This document shows, in pieces, positions 6,307-14,584 of a stretch of DNA of 64,000 nucleotides. Positions within the stretch are counted from its first letter, which is position 1; each line of letters begins with the position of its first letter. The notes beneath the pieces were generated by a model. The model ran no database searches, was not told the origin of the DNA, and worked only from the letters and a program-made list of their open reading frames with translations. A program made the position numbers and the translations under genes. The DNA is from Bacteroidota bacterium (GTDB lineage Bacteria; Bacteroidota; Bacteroidia; Cytophagales; Cytophagaceae): contig JAEWYS010000013.1 in the NCBI GenBank assembly GCA_023458555.1, positions 1 through 64,000 on the forward strand, in the 5' to 3' direction.

Positions 6307-7623
6307 TTAAGATTTTCTTTGAATAAAAACATAGTCAAATTTCAAAAGAGTTAAAAAATACCCAAACTCTTCATTAGTCATTAAATGAATCTCATCTCGT
6401 AACTTTTTTAGTTCATCCAAACAGTCATTATCTGAATCTTGAATAACTGTTGTCAAAGAATCTAAAAACCCTTTCTTTGATTTTGCTTGAAAAAGCTCTT
6501 TCTCGATGAGTGTAATTCTAGTATTCCCTTTTCCAGTATTCCGATACTTTAATAGTACATCAGCAATTTTTAAAGTATACTCTGTAATTTCTTCTTTATT
6601 CTTTGACAACATAGCTACTAACCAGGTTTTGTATGATTGATAATTAATAAAATCTTCTTCCTTTTTGAATGAAATACTTTTTTCCTCATTCATATACTTT
6701 TTCAGGCTATCCGGTCGGAGCGCATGTAAACCAATGTTACCTAACTCACAGGCTCGTTTTATATGAATGCCGAAAAGCGATTGAAAGTCTTTAGTCTCAA
6801 ATTCTTTGTCTGAATGAAAAATCTTTTTAAATACCTCTTTAAGTTTTCTTCCTGACTTCAGATGAATAGGGATAAAGCCTATCGTTTTATTTGTCTGCCC
6901 GAAACTGTACACATAGGCATTTAAAATCTTATCCGGATAGAACTGCGATAAGCTAAAAAAAAGGTTGGACCAGTTTACAGTATTCACTTCCGCCAGTGTT
7001 GATTCTGCTTTAAAAATACCTTCCTTGGTGAGCGTTGTAAAATCAAAATCGTCTCTATACTCTTTATCTAGTTTGTACGTCAGCCATTGCCCGTTCCATG
7101 AGTTTATCTGATTTCCTCGAAGCTTTTGTAATGCTTTATCATTAAGATACTTTCTGTAATGTTGCCAACCTGCATATGTTTCTAATAGGATGTTCTCATC
7201 ATTAATTAACAATGTGAACCCACCCGAAACGCCAATACCTAGTCCTGAACCAATCCATGAGTAAAAGATATCTTCTTCGGTTGCTTCTATTACTATATCT
7301 GAAACTAATCCCGAAGTACTGGCATATTCTTTCGTTTCAGAAGCGGGATACCCCAAAGCAAAACTTGCATCAGCACTCCCGTTTCCGGCTTTCTCATATA
7401 GATTTTGCAATTTTTCTAACCGATCTTCTAAACACAGCGTTTCCGGCTTCTGACCGGTTTTCATTTGAACAAATGGTGAATTGGTCACCCATTGCATGTA
7501 TTTCGGATGATTAAAAAAAAGCTCAAAATACTCTTTCTCGAAATACTCCTTAGCGGAATACGATTTGCTGTATTTATCATTATAAGCCTTTAAAAAGGTC
7601 TTGCCAATTAGTGTCGTAATCAT
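6307..7623 (-). CDS. cas8: Probable Cascade large subunit Cas8
   Basis: The 438-residue protein has no motif I can recognise with certainty. It is a soluble, Lys/Glu/Phe-rich protein with no signal peptide or membrane segment, and its start overlaps the cas3 stop (ATGA at 7620-7623). The locus otherwise has cas3, cas5, cas6 and cas7 but no large subunit, and size and position fit a Cas8b/Cst1-type protein, which recognises the PAM and recruits Cas3. The function is therefore inferred from context. The order cas5-cas3-cas8-cas7 differs from the common I-B order in which cas3 follows cas5 at the end. Confidence 0.7.
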   Translation of the reverse strand: MITTLIGKTFLKAYNDKYSKSYSAKEYFEKEYFELFFNHPKYMQWVTNSPFVQMKTGQKPETLCLEDRLEKLQNLYEKAGNGSADASFALGYPASETKEYASTSGLVSDIVIEATEEDIFYSWIGSGLGIGVSGGFTLLINDENILLETYAGWQHYRKYLNDKALQKLRGNQINSWNGQWLTYKLDKEYRDDFDFTTLTKEGIFKAESTLAEVNTVNWSNLFFSLSQFYPDKILNAYVYSFGQTNKTIGFIPIHLKSGRKLKEVFKKIFHSDKEFETKDFQSLFGIHIKRACELGNIGLHALRPDSLKKYMNEEKSISFKKEEDFINYQSYKTWLVAMLSKNKEEITEYTLKIADVLLKYRNTGKGNTRITLIEKELFQAKSKKGFLDSLTTVIQDSDNDCLDELKKLRDEIHLMTNEEFGYFLTLLKFDYVFIQRKS

Positions 7624-9767
7624 AAGAACTGGTTCAAAACATTAAAATTTTCTTTTTTTATTTTGCTTATATCCAGACCTCTTTCATAGTCATAGGAAAC
7701 ATCGGGGATAACAAATGGCTTGTTTCCTTTTGCCGATTGCTCCATTTTATTCACCGATGAATAATAAACAGGAATCTCCAAAAGAAGCCGTTCTTCAAAC
7801 CCACCATTTTCATAAGCTTCCACGTCCGATTCCAATATGGATGATACGCTTTCAATATCCAGCAATTCAAATAAAATGGATTTGCTGTTGTGGGTCAGTT
7901 TATCCATTGACATTCTTCCATCTGATTTAAATACAGAATGCTCTTCAATACTTATGAAATCAATTGATGTAAAAACCTGGTCGATTTTTGATTGTAAATC
8001 TTTTTCCTTTAATACCTCACCATCTTCCAGTACTTCGAAGGTTTTACAAATGGTTTCAAAAGCATAAGGCCTGGTTTCCTTTTGATTTTCACCGGGTTTA
8101 ATAACATATACTTCTTTATATTTTCCGATCGTCTCGTCCGTTCTCTTTCTGTTTATTCGTCCAAACCGTTGAATTAAAGCATCCAATGGGGCTGTTTCTG
8201 TAATCATTAAATCAAAGCTGATATCCAGACTTACCTCCACTATTTGTGTTGAGACGACAATACACGCGTCATTGCTCGTATTGAACATTCCTGTAGGTTT
8301 ACCATTTTCATCAAGTCCTAACAATTGTGCCTCTTTCTCGTTTCTGTCACCACGTTTGAATCTGCTATGTAATAGCATACCAGGCACATCCGGATACAAT
8401 TCCTGAATGTTTCTATACACCTCTTGTGCCTTCCCTACTTTGTTAAGCACAATCAGTATCTTTTTCTTTCCCTGTATAGCTGCCCGGACAACAGACAAAG
8501 CATCCTCAAAGGAGTCGATTTTACGAACTATATGACGGTCAAACTGATCTAATTCCTCCTCTTTTAATTTCACTTCCAGGACATCATCACCCAAAATTTC
8601 TTTTATTCTTGTATAAAGAATCGAAGGCATAGTCGCTGTACCAATATGTATGCGGCAATCAATTTGCTTCAGCACTTCGATCAGCTTCAATACCAAAGCC
8701 TGCGACACACCGGAATAGGTATGTACTTCATCCAAGATCACATCACATCCTTTGAGGTCCAATATCAAGGCTTCATATCCGGCCATACCAAAGATGAGCG
8801 AAGCTAGTTGATGGGGAGTCAGAATCTTTACCGCGGAGCCTATCAGGTTCTGTGACACAGTTTCTTCATTCTCTTTTCGTTTTACAATACTGGATGCTGA
8901 ATGCAGTACTCGGATATCTATATCAGGATTGTTTTTTTCCAAATCATATCCTACCCGCTTATACATGGCATTGATAGAGGCTTGAAATGGCAAGGTGTAG
9001 AATATCCTCCCACGACATCTTCTAAAAAGGTAGTCTGTTTTTCCGGCACCTGTGCAAGCCACCACGATCGTGTGTTTCTGATGTCCGGATGCGTCTCTAT
9101 AAGATAATGGGTATAAAGGGTGTTGCCTGTTGTAAAAGTCAAGATCAGGCGTTTTAAATATCCGGGTCGATTCTTTTTCAGTATTATCCATCAAAGCTGA
9201 TGCAAAATGATCGGCTCCCATCAACAAGCCTCTCCATTGGGAGTATCCCCGCTCTTTTACTGCCTTTTCACAATATGTAATGCAATATTCCAGATTCTTT
9301 TCCGCTTGTTCTCGGGATATAGAGGTACACTTGATACCGAATTGGTTTAGTATCTCTATCGCCAACCCGCTCCATTCCTCCCATTTTCCTAAATGGAAAT
9401 GAATATAGGACTCACTATTCTCATCCAGATCCAGTAATCCCTTTTCCCCAATGTCTTTTTTAACCGATTTGTGATGCCCGATCACCATTTCGATTAAAGC
9501 ATCTTTCATGATATCCGGAAAAACTGACAGAAAAAACATTGATGCGATCTCATGACGAAAAACATTATTACGACTCTCTTTTTGTTTTAGTCTCTTCTGG
9601 AAAACAGGATGTGCTTTGCCAATATCATGCAGGATAGCTCCATAATATGCAGTGGTTTCATCTATACCAAGATATTGAGCGAATTTTTTAGTGGCAATTG
9701 CGACATGTTGCAAGTGAACGTCTAAAAGAGTCCACTCAGGAGCCGATTTCGCATACAGTTTCTCCAT
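7620..9767 (-). CDS. cas3: CRISPR helicase-nuclease Cas3 (HD + SF2 helicase)
   Basis: From the chosen start the protein has 715 residues. An N-terminal HD nuclease domain shows ILHDIGKAHPVF (His47-Asp48). The SF2 helicase follows, with Walker A ACTGAGKTD, DEVH box VILDEVHTYSG, SAT-like IGTATMP, and a C-terminal helicase motif QRFGRINRK. Cas3 unwinds and degrades DNA recognised by Cascade. An upstream ATG at 9809 would add 14 residues, but the ATG at 9765-9767 forms a TAATG stop-start overlap with cas5, so I prefer it. The 3' end overlaps cas8 by ATGA. Domain order and length are standard for a fused Cas3. Confidence 0.95.
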   Translation of the reverse strand: MEKLYAKSAPEWTLLDVHLQHVAIATKKFAQYLGIDETTAYYGAILHDIGKAHPVFQKRLKQKESRNNVFRHEIASMFFLSVFPDIMKDALIEMVIGHHKSVKKDIGEKGLLDLDENSESYIHFHLGKWEEWSGLAIEILNQFGIKCTSISREQAEKNLEYCITYCEKAVKERGYSQWRGLLMGADHFASALMDNTEKESTRIFKTPDLDFYNRQHPLYPLSYRDASGHQKHTIVVACTGAGKTDYLFRRCRGRIFYTLPFQASINAMYKRVGYDLEKNNPDIDIRVLHSASSIVKRKENEETVSQNLIGSAVKILTPHQLASLIFGMAGYEALILDLKGCDVILDEVHTYSGVSQALVLKLIEVLKQIDCRIHIGTATMPSILYTRIKEILGDDVLEVKLKEEELDQFDRHIVRKIDSFEDALSVVRAAIQGKKKILIVLNKVGKAQEVYRNIQELYPDVPGMLLHSRFKRGDRNEKEAQLLGLDENGKPTGMFNTSNDACIVVSTQIVEVSLDISFDLMITETAPLDALIQRFGRINRKRTDETIGKYKEVYVIKPGENQKETRPYAFETICKTFEVLEDGEVLKEKDLQSKIDQVFTSIDFISIEEHSVFKSDGRMSMDKLTHNSKSILFELLDIESVSSILESDVEAYENGGFEERLLLEIPVYYSSVNKMEQSAKGNKPFVIPDVSYDYERGLDISKIKKENFNVLNQFL

Positions 9768-10354
9768 TATTCCATGCTGTTTACAGGGGTTCCTACAATT
9801 TTTAGCCAACCATACATAGGTTCATTCGTTTTTCTGTCGAAACCAACATGAAACGCCTGGTCATTCTTTTCAAAAATCAATTCGAAGCCTGCGAATTCTT
9901 CTTCATCTTTATCAAAATCCTCCTGCCGGATTTCTATAAAATCAACAGGAAGCAGAATATCCTCATTACGACACAGACATATATGCTGACTAAAAGCCTT
10001 TTCCGCGTCTTCCCTGCTTGCAAAAGCCAGACAAAGCACCGGATTTAGCAATACACCTCTTAATAAAATCGCTTTCTGGCGTTCATATAAAAACTCTTTC
10101 CCTTTACGGGTCGAATTCCACCCTCTCGTCTGGATCGCCTCCTGCTGCTGACTGACCTGCTGATACCTCAGACGATATCGCTTTATCTTTTTGATACCTG
10201 TATAGTTCAACATTTCCGGAAACAACTTCTTTTCTATTCCTTCTACAATGCTTGGTGTCAGAAACTGCTGGCTAAATGTTTCGCTATCCCTTACAGCAGT
10301 CCAGGGTTTGATAAAACCAAATGGACCAGAGTATTTAATTACATAGTATTTCAT
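9767..10354 (-). CDS. cas5: Cascade subunit Cas5
   Basis: The 195-residue protein begins MKYYVIKYSGPFGFIKPWTAVRDSETFSQQFLTPSIVEGI. This resembles the Cas5 N-terminal RRM region, in which the first beta strand is followed by F-x-x-P and a loop before a conserved P-S-x-x-x-G-(I/L) helix start. Cas5 caps the 5' handle of the crRNA in Cascade. It overlaps the small upstream orf by 20 bp and cas3 by TAATG, so the three are probably translationally coupled. The identification is good from the N-terminus and locus but the protein is divergent. Confidence 0.82.
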   Translation of the reverse strand: MKYYVIKYSGPFGFIKPWTAVRDSETFSQQFLTPSIVEGIEKKLFPEMLNYTGIKKIKRYRLRYQQVSQQQEAIQTRGWNSTRKGKEFLYERQKAILLRGVLLNPVLCLAFASREDAEKAFSQHICLCRNEDILLPVDFIEIRQEDFDKDEEEFAGFELIFEKNDQAFHVGFDRKTNEPMYGWLKIVGTPVNSME

Positions 10355-10541
10355 TTTTCCTTATTTCATAATATGATCGAAACTCCCAATAAGCTCCCTT
10401 CGAGAAGAACTCATCTTCCCCGCCTGTCAACTCATCAAATGTCCAATCAGGGCCATTCTTGCAAATATCTGATATCCAAAATAAAAAGTCATCATAAGTC
10501 ATCCCAGACCCATCACTTGCTATATATACGATTTCATTCAT
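10335..10541 (-). CDS. Small acidic cas-operon protein of unknown function (68 aa)
   Basis: MNEIVYIASDGSGMTYDDFLFWISDIC... is acidic and rich in Trp, Phe and Tyr, with no signal peptide and no family I recognise. It overlaps the cas5 start by 20 bp and shares its strand, so it is very likely expressed with cas5 and cas3. Its ATG (10539-10541) lies inside the left arm of an 11-bp inverted repeat (10538-10589). It could be a regulator, an accessory Cascade factor or a passenger antitoxin; nothing in the sequence decides. Existence as a gene is inferred from coupling to cas5 and plausible composition. Confidence 0.6.
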   Translation of the reverse strand: MNEIVYIASDGSGMTYDDFLFWISDICKNGPDWTFDELTGGEDEFFSKGAYWEFRSYYEIRKNEILCN

Positions 10542-10589
10542 AGGTAATCATTTTTCCAAATATATGAATTTAGAAATAATTACCTATGA
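10538..10589. promoter_or_regulatory. 11-bp inverted repeat over the start of the 68-aa gene
   Basis: TCATAGGTAAT at 10538-10548 is exactly inverted as ATTACCTATGA at 10579-10589, with a 30-bp AT-rich spacer. The arms are spaced about four helical turns centre to centre and cover the start codon of the small gene. This could be an operator or a 5' RNA hairpin at a second transcription start within the cas operon. The rest of the cas6-orf gap (10590-10759) holds only weak dyads: ATGGATGGAT at 10672-10681 with ATCCATCCAT at 10745-10754, and GAGCC/GGCTC between them. No convincing gene is present. Confidence 0.5.
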
Positions 10590-10759
10590 TTATGATACGT
10601 ATATAAGTAATAGTTTATACACCACTTCTACACTAAATTGGTGGTAAAAAATTATTGTATTACTTTTGATGATGGATGGATTATGGAATTGAAAAATGAT
10701 CATGAGCCGCATATAAGGCTCTTAATATTTAATCGCACCAATGATCCATCCATTCTTTC

Positions 10760-11416
10760 TTACTTTAAAGCCCCAAATCCAATCCCCGTACTATTTCCAA
10801 CACCTACATTCCAGGCAAAAGCAATCTGCTCCGAACTACCCTCTACTATGACCGGACATATACTGGCCCTACAGTCGATACCCCGATAATTGATCATTTT
10901 GGTTTGAGGATTTGGATATTCATTGTCAAAGCAAACAGTTACTCCCTGATCACTCATTCCCGCTTTTCTCAATTTTGTTTTTAATGTTTCCGTCAACAGA
11001 TCTGATGCTTCTTTGTCCGAAAAGAGATAGTATTTACTGTTTCCTTCTATGTTTCTTTTGATAAATATGGGTGAAAGGAGCCTAAAATATTCTTTCCCGG
11101 CAAACTGAGGTTCTTCCTGAATCTGAATTTCTGTGACTTCCATTCCCCAGGCAATAGAGGGTTCTGCACGGATGCCGGCAATCAGCCGTTTGATTAGCTC
11201 GGAACTATAACTACTGATCACCCAGGTTGCACCGGAACGGAAGTTTATACCTCCCTTTGTCGCTTTGCCACCAAGCAGCCATGAAAAAGAGTACAAAGAA
11301 GTATCATTATGTTCATTGTTTTCTCCTAACCACTTATGAAAAGCTCCAACCAGATTTGCCTGATAGTTATAAGGCAGTACTGATGTATTATGGGTTGTTT
11401 TGAGTAAAAGACGCAT
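10760..11416 (-). CDS. cas6: CRISPR pre-crRNA endoribonuclease Cas6
   Basis: The 218-residue protein ends in the Cas6 glycine-rich loop GVGNSTGIGFGALK. It begins MRLLLKTTHNTSVLPYNYQANLVGAFHKWLG, like Cas6 proteins, where a His near residue 27 to 40 is often catalytic (His27 here is a candidate). Cas6 cleaves the repeat RNA to leave the 8-nt handle ATTGAAAT. It is the first gene of the operon; its promoter should lie in 11417-11555, where the sequence is AT-rich. A 218-bp gap separates it from the next gene. Confidence 0.93.
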   Translation of the reverse strand: MRLLLKTTHNTSVLPYNYQANLVGAFHKWLGENNEHNDTSLYSFSWLLGGKATKGGINFRSGATWVISSYSSELIKRLIAGIRAEPSIAWGMEVTEIQIQEEPQFAGKEYFRLLSPIFIKRNIEGNSKYYLFSDKEASDLLTETLKTKLRKAGMSDQGVTVCFDNEYPNPQTKMINYRGIDCRASICPVIVEGSSEQIAFAWNVGVGNSTGIGFGALK

Positions 11417-11555
11417 TATATAAAATAAGAATCAAGCAATTATACCCAACCCATACGCCCTGATCAACAAATTGTTTTGCAAGTTTTCCACATTTTAAAT
11501 CACGTAGTCAATTATTTACAATTGTGCAAAATTTCAACATTCTGACAGGAAGGCA

Positions 11556-11581
11556 AATAAAAAAGCCGACAATTGTCGGCT
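11556..11581 (-). terminator. Rho-independent terminator of the SDR gene
   Basis: On the minus strand, stem AGCCGACAATTGTCGGCT (11564-11581) is followed by TTTTTTATTT. It lies about 60 bp after the SDR stop and insulates that gene from cas6. Confidence 0.85.
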
Positions 11582-11639
11582 CTCCAGTATACCACATCTA
11601 TCCATCAAAACCTTGCGGGTTTCGATATAAAGAAAAATC

Positions 11640-12659
11640 CTATTTCGCCTTTTCTTTCTTGCTCTTTTTGCTCTCATCCTTTCTGCGGGCGCCTCTGGCT
11701 ATCAAAGCAGCGCCAATCGCCGTACCGGCTGCCAATGCTCCGGCTATAGCCAGCCGGCGACCTCTGGTTTCAGAGCTGTCATGTCTCCAGCCACCGCTGA
11801 TGCTGGCATACTCCCGCATAGGATCATACAGATTGCCTTTGGTCGGAAAACTCGGTTCTTTGGTAAAGTGGTGCTTGTAAATCAGCTTTCTGTACTGGCG
11901 GTTAAAGCTTCTTGGCACAAACAGTCTGGTCAGCAGAAGCGGCATACGGCTGACACTGCCAATAGATACCTCTTCCCGAGGATTATCAAACAGGCTTATA
12001 ATGCTTTTGGCCACATCATCTGCGTCCCTGGCAGGTCCCGGCGCCTGTACTTCCTGCCCCATATAGTTGGCAGAATGCTGAAACAGCGGCGTATCGACGA
12101 TACCCGGCAATACCGTACACACATGAATACCTGCACTGTCAGCAAGCTCTTGCTGCAAGGCAAGACTCAGACCCCTGATCGCAAATTTGCTGACCGTAAA
12201 TGGCAGGGCAAACGGCTGACCGGTACGACCAACAATTGCTGATATATTGATCAGGATCCCTTCATTGCGGGCCTTGAAATGTGGTATTACCGCTCTTGCC
12301 CCATGCAGATAGCCAAACAGATTGATATCGATCACCCGGCGTATATCGTCCATAGGCGTATCTTCAAAGCGCCCCAGCACGGACACTGCGGCATTGTTGA
12401 TCCAGACATCGATCTTGCCGAACTGACGAATAGCAGCTTCCGCCATTCTGTATACATCATGCTCATAGGTTACATCAAGAGGAAAAGCTAAAGCGCGTCC
12501 GCCCAGACGAACACACTCCTGCTCCAGCGCAAGCAGTGCGTTTTCACGTCTGGCCCCCAATACCACGGCATAGCCAAGACGGGCACATTCCAGAGCGGTA
12601 GCCCTGCCGATTCCGCTGGATGCCCCCGTTATTACAACTACTTTGTCCGAGTTAGTCAT
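11640..12659 (-). CDS. SDR-family protein with catalytic Tyr replaced by Phe and a C-terminal membrane anchor
   Basis: The 339-residue protein has an N-terminal Rossmann fold with VVITGASSGIGRA (TGxxxGxG), NNAA at 88-91 and Asn113. Ser140 is present (INISAIVG), but the normally catalytic Tyr of Y-x-x-x-K is Phe154 (PFTVSK, Lys158 kept). The family normally oxidises or reduces alcohols and ketones with NAD(P). The Tyr-to-Phe change should weaken or abolish this unless another acid replaces it. A hydrophobic helix near 305-325 (LAIAGALAAGTAIGAALIA) and a Lys-rich tail suggest membrane attachment. It is monocistronic, with its own terminator. Confidence 0.9.
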   Translation of the reverse strand: MTNSDKVVVITGASSGIGRATALECARLGYAVVLGARRENALLALEQECVRLGGRALAFPLDVTYEHDVYRMAEAAIRQFGKIDVWINNAAVSVLGRFEDTPMDDIRRVIDINLFGYLHGARAVIPHFKARNEGILINISAIVGRTGQPFALPFTVSKFAIRGLSLALQQELADSAGIHVCTVLPGIVDTPLFQHSANYMGQEVQAPGPARDADDVAKSIISLFDNPREEVSIGSVSRMPLLLTRLFVPRSFNRQYRKLIYKHHFTKEPSFPTKGNLYDPMREYASISGGWRHDSSETRGRRLAIAGALAAGTAIGAALIARGARRKDESKKSKKEKAK

Positions 12660-12925
12660 ACCGATTAGATTATTGTTTGTGAAATGTTGAATTGTTTCCA
12701 GACTAACCTCCGCCCGCTTTGGATTGTTTTCAGGTCTCTAGCATCAGACTGGCCAAAGCCGGCCTGTAATGAGGAACCTTTTTACTAAAAAATTTCTTAT
12801 AAAAATCAAGGTTTTTGCTGGCCTGTCGTTTAATTCGTATATTTACTGATTGATTTGATAAAATCAGAATGGCGAAAAAAGCCCCCGTCCGGGAGCGCCA
12901 TTTCACAAACTGATCGTACAACATT

Positions 12926-13135
12926 ATGCTTACACTAACATCACTATTCCTGTTTCTGGGATCTCTGGGCATGCAAGAGCTTATTGTCATCTTCCTTATT
13001 ATCATCGTTTTGTTCGGTGCAAAAAAAATCCCTGAGCTGGCAAGAGGCCTGGGCAGAGGTATCCGCGAATTCAAAGACGCCTCCAAGGAAATAAAAGATG
13101 AAATCGAACAGGGAATCAAAGAGGAAAAGAAATAA
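12926..13135 (+). CDS. tatA: Twin-arginine translocase subunit TatA/TatE
   Basis: The 69-residue protein has an N-terminal membrane helix (MQELIVIFLIIIVLFGAKKIPEL), the FG-x-KK-(I/L)PEL hinge, an amphipathic helix (ARGLGRGIREFKDAS) and a charged tail. This is the TatA/E plan. TatA oligomers make the pore that carries folded Tat substrates across the inner membrane. The listed start gives 15 extra residues before the first typical Met; similar extensions occur in this phylum, but Met16 is possible. gatA follows after 12 bp, probably in one transcript. Confidence 0.93.
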   Translation: MLTLTSLFLFLGSLGMQELIVIFLIIIVLFGAKKIPELARGLGRGIREFKDASKEIKDEIEQGIKEEKK

Positions 13136-13147
13136 TTTACAGGAACA

Positions 13148-14584
13148 TTGAAGTCTTACCATTCGTTAACCGGGGTCAGAGAAGACCTTACTAAAGGAAT
13201 AATAACCTGCCGTTCATTAACCGGGCGGTATATTGATACAATCAGGAAAAAATCCAATCTGAACGCGTTTCTGGATGTATATGAAGAATACGCGCTTCAG
13301 AAAGCTGATGAAGTAGACCGCAAACTGGCCAATGGCACTGCCGGCCGGCTTGCCGGAATGGTCGTAGGCATCAAGGATGTCCTGTGTCTGAAAGGATTTC
13401 CGCTGAGTGCAGGCAGCAAAATACTGGAAGGATTTGAATCCCAGTTTACCGGCACCGCTATCCAGCGCCTGATCGATGAGGATGCGATCATTATCGGCAG
13501 ACAAAACTGCGATGAATTTGCCATGGGCTCATCCAATGAGAACTCGGCTTACGGCCCCTCGCTCAATGAAGCCGATACCAGCCGTGTACCGGGCGGAAGC
13601 TCTGGTGGCTCGGCCGTTGCTGTGCAGGCCGATCTGTGCCTCGTTTCCCTTGGTTCCGATACCGGAGGTTCCGTACGTCAGCCGGCCGCGTTTTGCGGAG
13701 TTGTAGGTCTGAAGCCGACCTATTCCCGGATCTCACGATACGGACTGATCGCCTATGCCTCATCATTTGACAGCATCGGTATTATCAGCAAATCGGTCGA
13801 AGACGCTGCTTTAGTTCTCGAGATTATTGCCGGCCCGGATGACTATGACAGCACCGTATCCTTCCGTCCGGTGCCTGCTTATTCGAAAAATCTGGGATTT
13901 GAAGGCAAAGCCCGTATAGGTTATCTGCGTACTGCTCTTGAGAGTGAAAGCGTAAGCGAAGAGATTCGCGAAAATACGCTGGCCATACTTGAAGATCTTA
14001 AAAATGACGGCCATACAGTAGAGGCATTTGACTTTCCGCTGATGGATTACATACTTCCGGCATACTATATTCTCACTACTGCCGAAGCCAGTTCCAACCT
14101 TTCACGCTATGATGGCGTAAAATTCGGATATAGAAGCGCTCAGTCGCATGATCTGGAAAGCATGTACAAAAAAACACGCTCCGAAGGATTTGGCGATGAG
14201 GTAAAACGAAGAATTATGCTGGGAACCTTCGTGCTTAGCGCCGGATTTTATGATGCCTACTATACCAAGGCTCAGAAAGTAAGAAGATTAATAAAAGAGG
14301 AAACGGAAAAGATTCTTTCCAAATATGATTTCCTGATTATACCAACTACTCCGACTACAGCGTTTAAACTGGGAGAGAATACGGCAGACCCCATTTCGAT
14401 GTATCTGGCCGATGTATTTACGGTACAGGCCAATCTATCCGGAATTCCTGCCATATCGATACCCAATGGAAAAGACAGTCAGGGGCTTCCTATCGGTCTG
14501 CAAATACTGACCAAGCCCTTCGAAGAGCAAAACCTATTGGCTTTCTCCAGGGTTCTACTGGAAAAAAAACTGAACTATGCTTAA
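13148..14584 (+). CDS. gatA: Asp-tRNA(Asn)/Glu-tRNA(Gln) amidotransferase subunit A
   Basis: The 478-residue amidase-signature protein has all catalytic residues: Lys76 (VGIKDV), cis-Ser151 (VPGGSSGGSA) and Ser175 (GSDTGGSVRQPA). GatA releases ammonia from Gln and passes it to GatB, which converts Glu-tRNA(Gln) or Asp-tRNA(Asn) to the amide form. Length is normal. The start appears to be TTG (13148); the next ATG is far inside the amidase fold, and an AGGA lies five bases upstream. gatB and gatC are not in the window. The end overlaps the next gene by 8 bp. Confidence 0.96.
   Translation: MKSYHSLTGVREDLTKGIITCRSLTGRYIDTIRKKSNLNAFLDVYEEYALQKADEVDRKLANGTAGRLAGMVVGIKDVLCLKGFPLSAGSKILEGFESQFTGTAIQRLIDEDAIIIGRQNCDEFAMGSSNENSAYGPSLNEADTSRVPGGSSGGSAVAVQADLCLVSLGSDTGGSVRQPAAFCGVVGLKPTYSRISRYGLIAYASSFDSIGIISKSVEDAALVLEIIAGPDDYDSTVSFRPVPAYSKNLGFEGKARIGYLRTALESESVSEEIRENTLAILEDLKNDGHTVEAFDFPLMDYILPAYYILTTAEASSNLSRYDGVKFGYRSAQSHDLESMYKKTRSEGFGDEVKRRIMLGTFVLSAGFYDAYYTKAQKVRRLIKEETEKILSKYDFLIIPTTPTTAFKLGENTADPISMYLADVFTVQANLSGIPAISIPNGKDSQGLPIGLQILTKPFEEQNLLAFSRVLLEKKLNYA

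Noticed and set aside
10638..10889. Plus-strand 83-aa frame between cas6 and the small gene
   Set aside because: It overlaps the cas6 end antisense and its composition is unconvincing.
12868..12902. Hairpin AATGGCG...CGCCATT with inner CCCG/CGGG before tatA
   Set aside because: It could be a 5' leader structure, but no T-run follows on the plus strand and no known riboswitch pattern was recognised.
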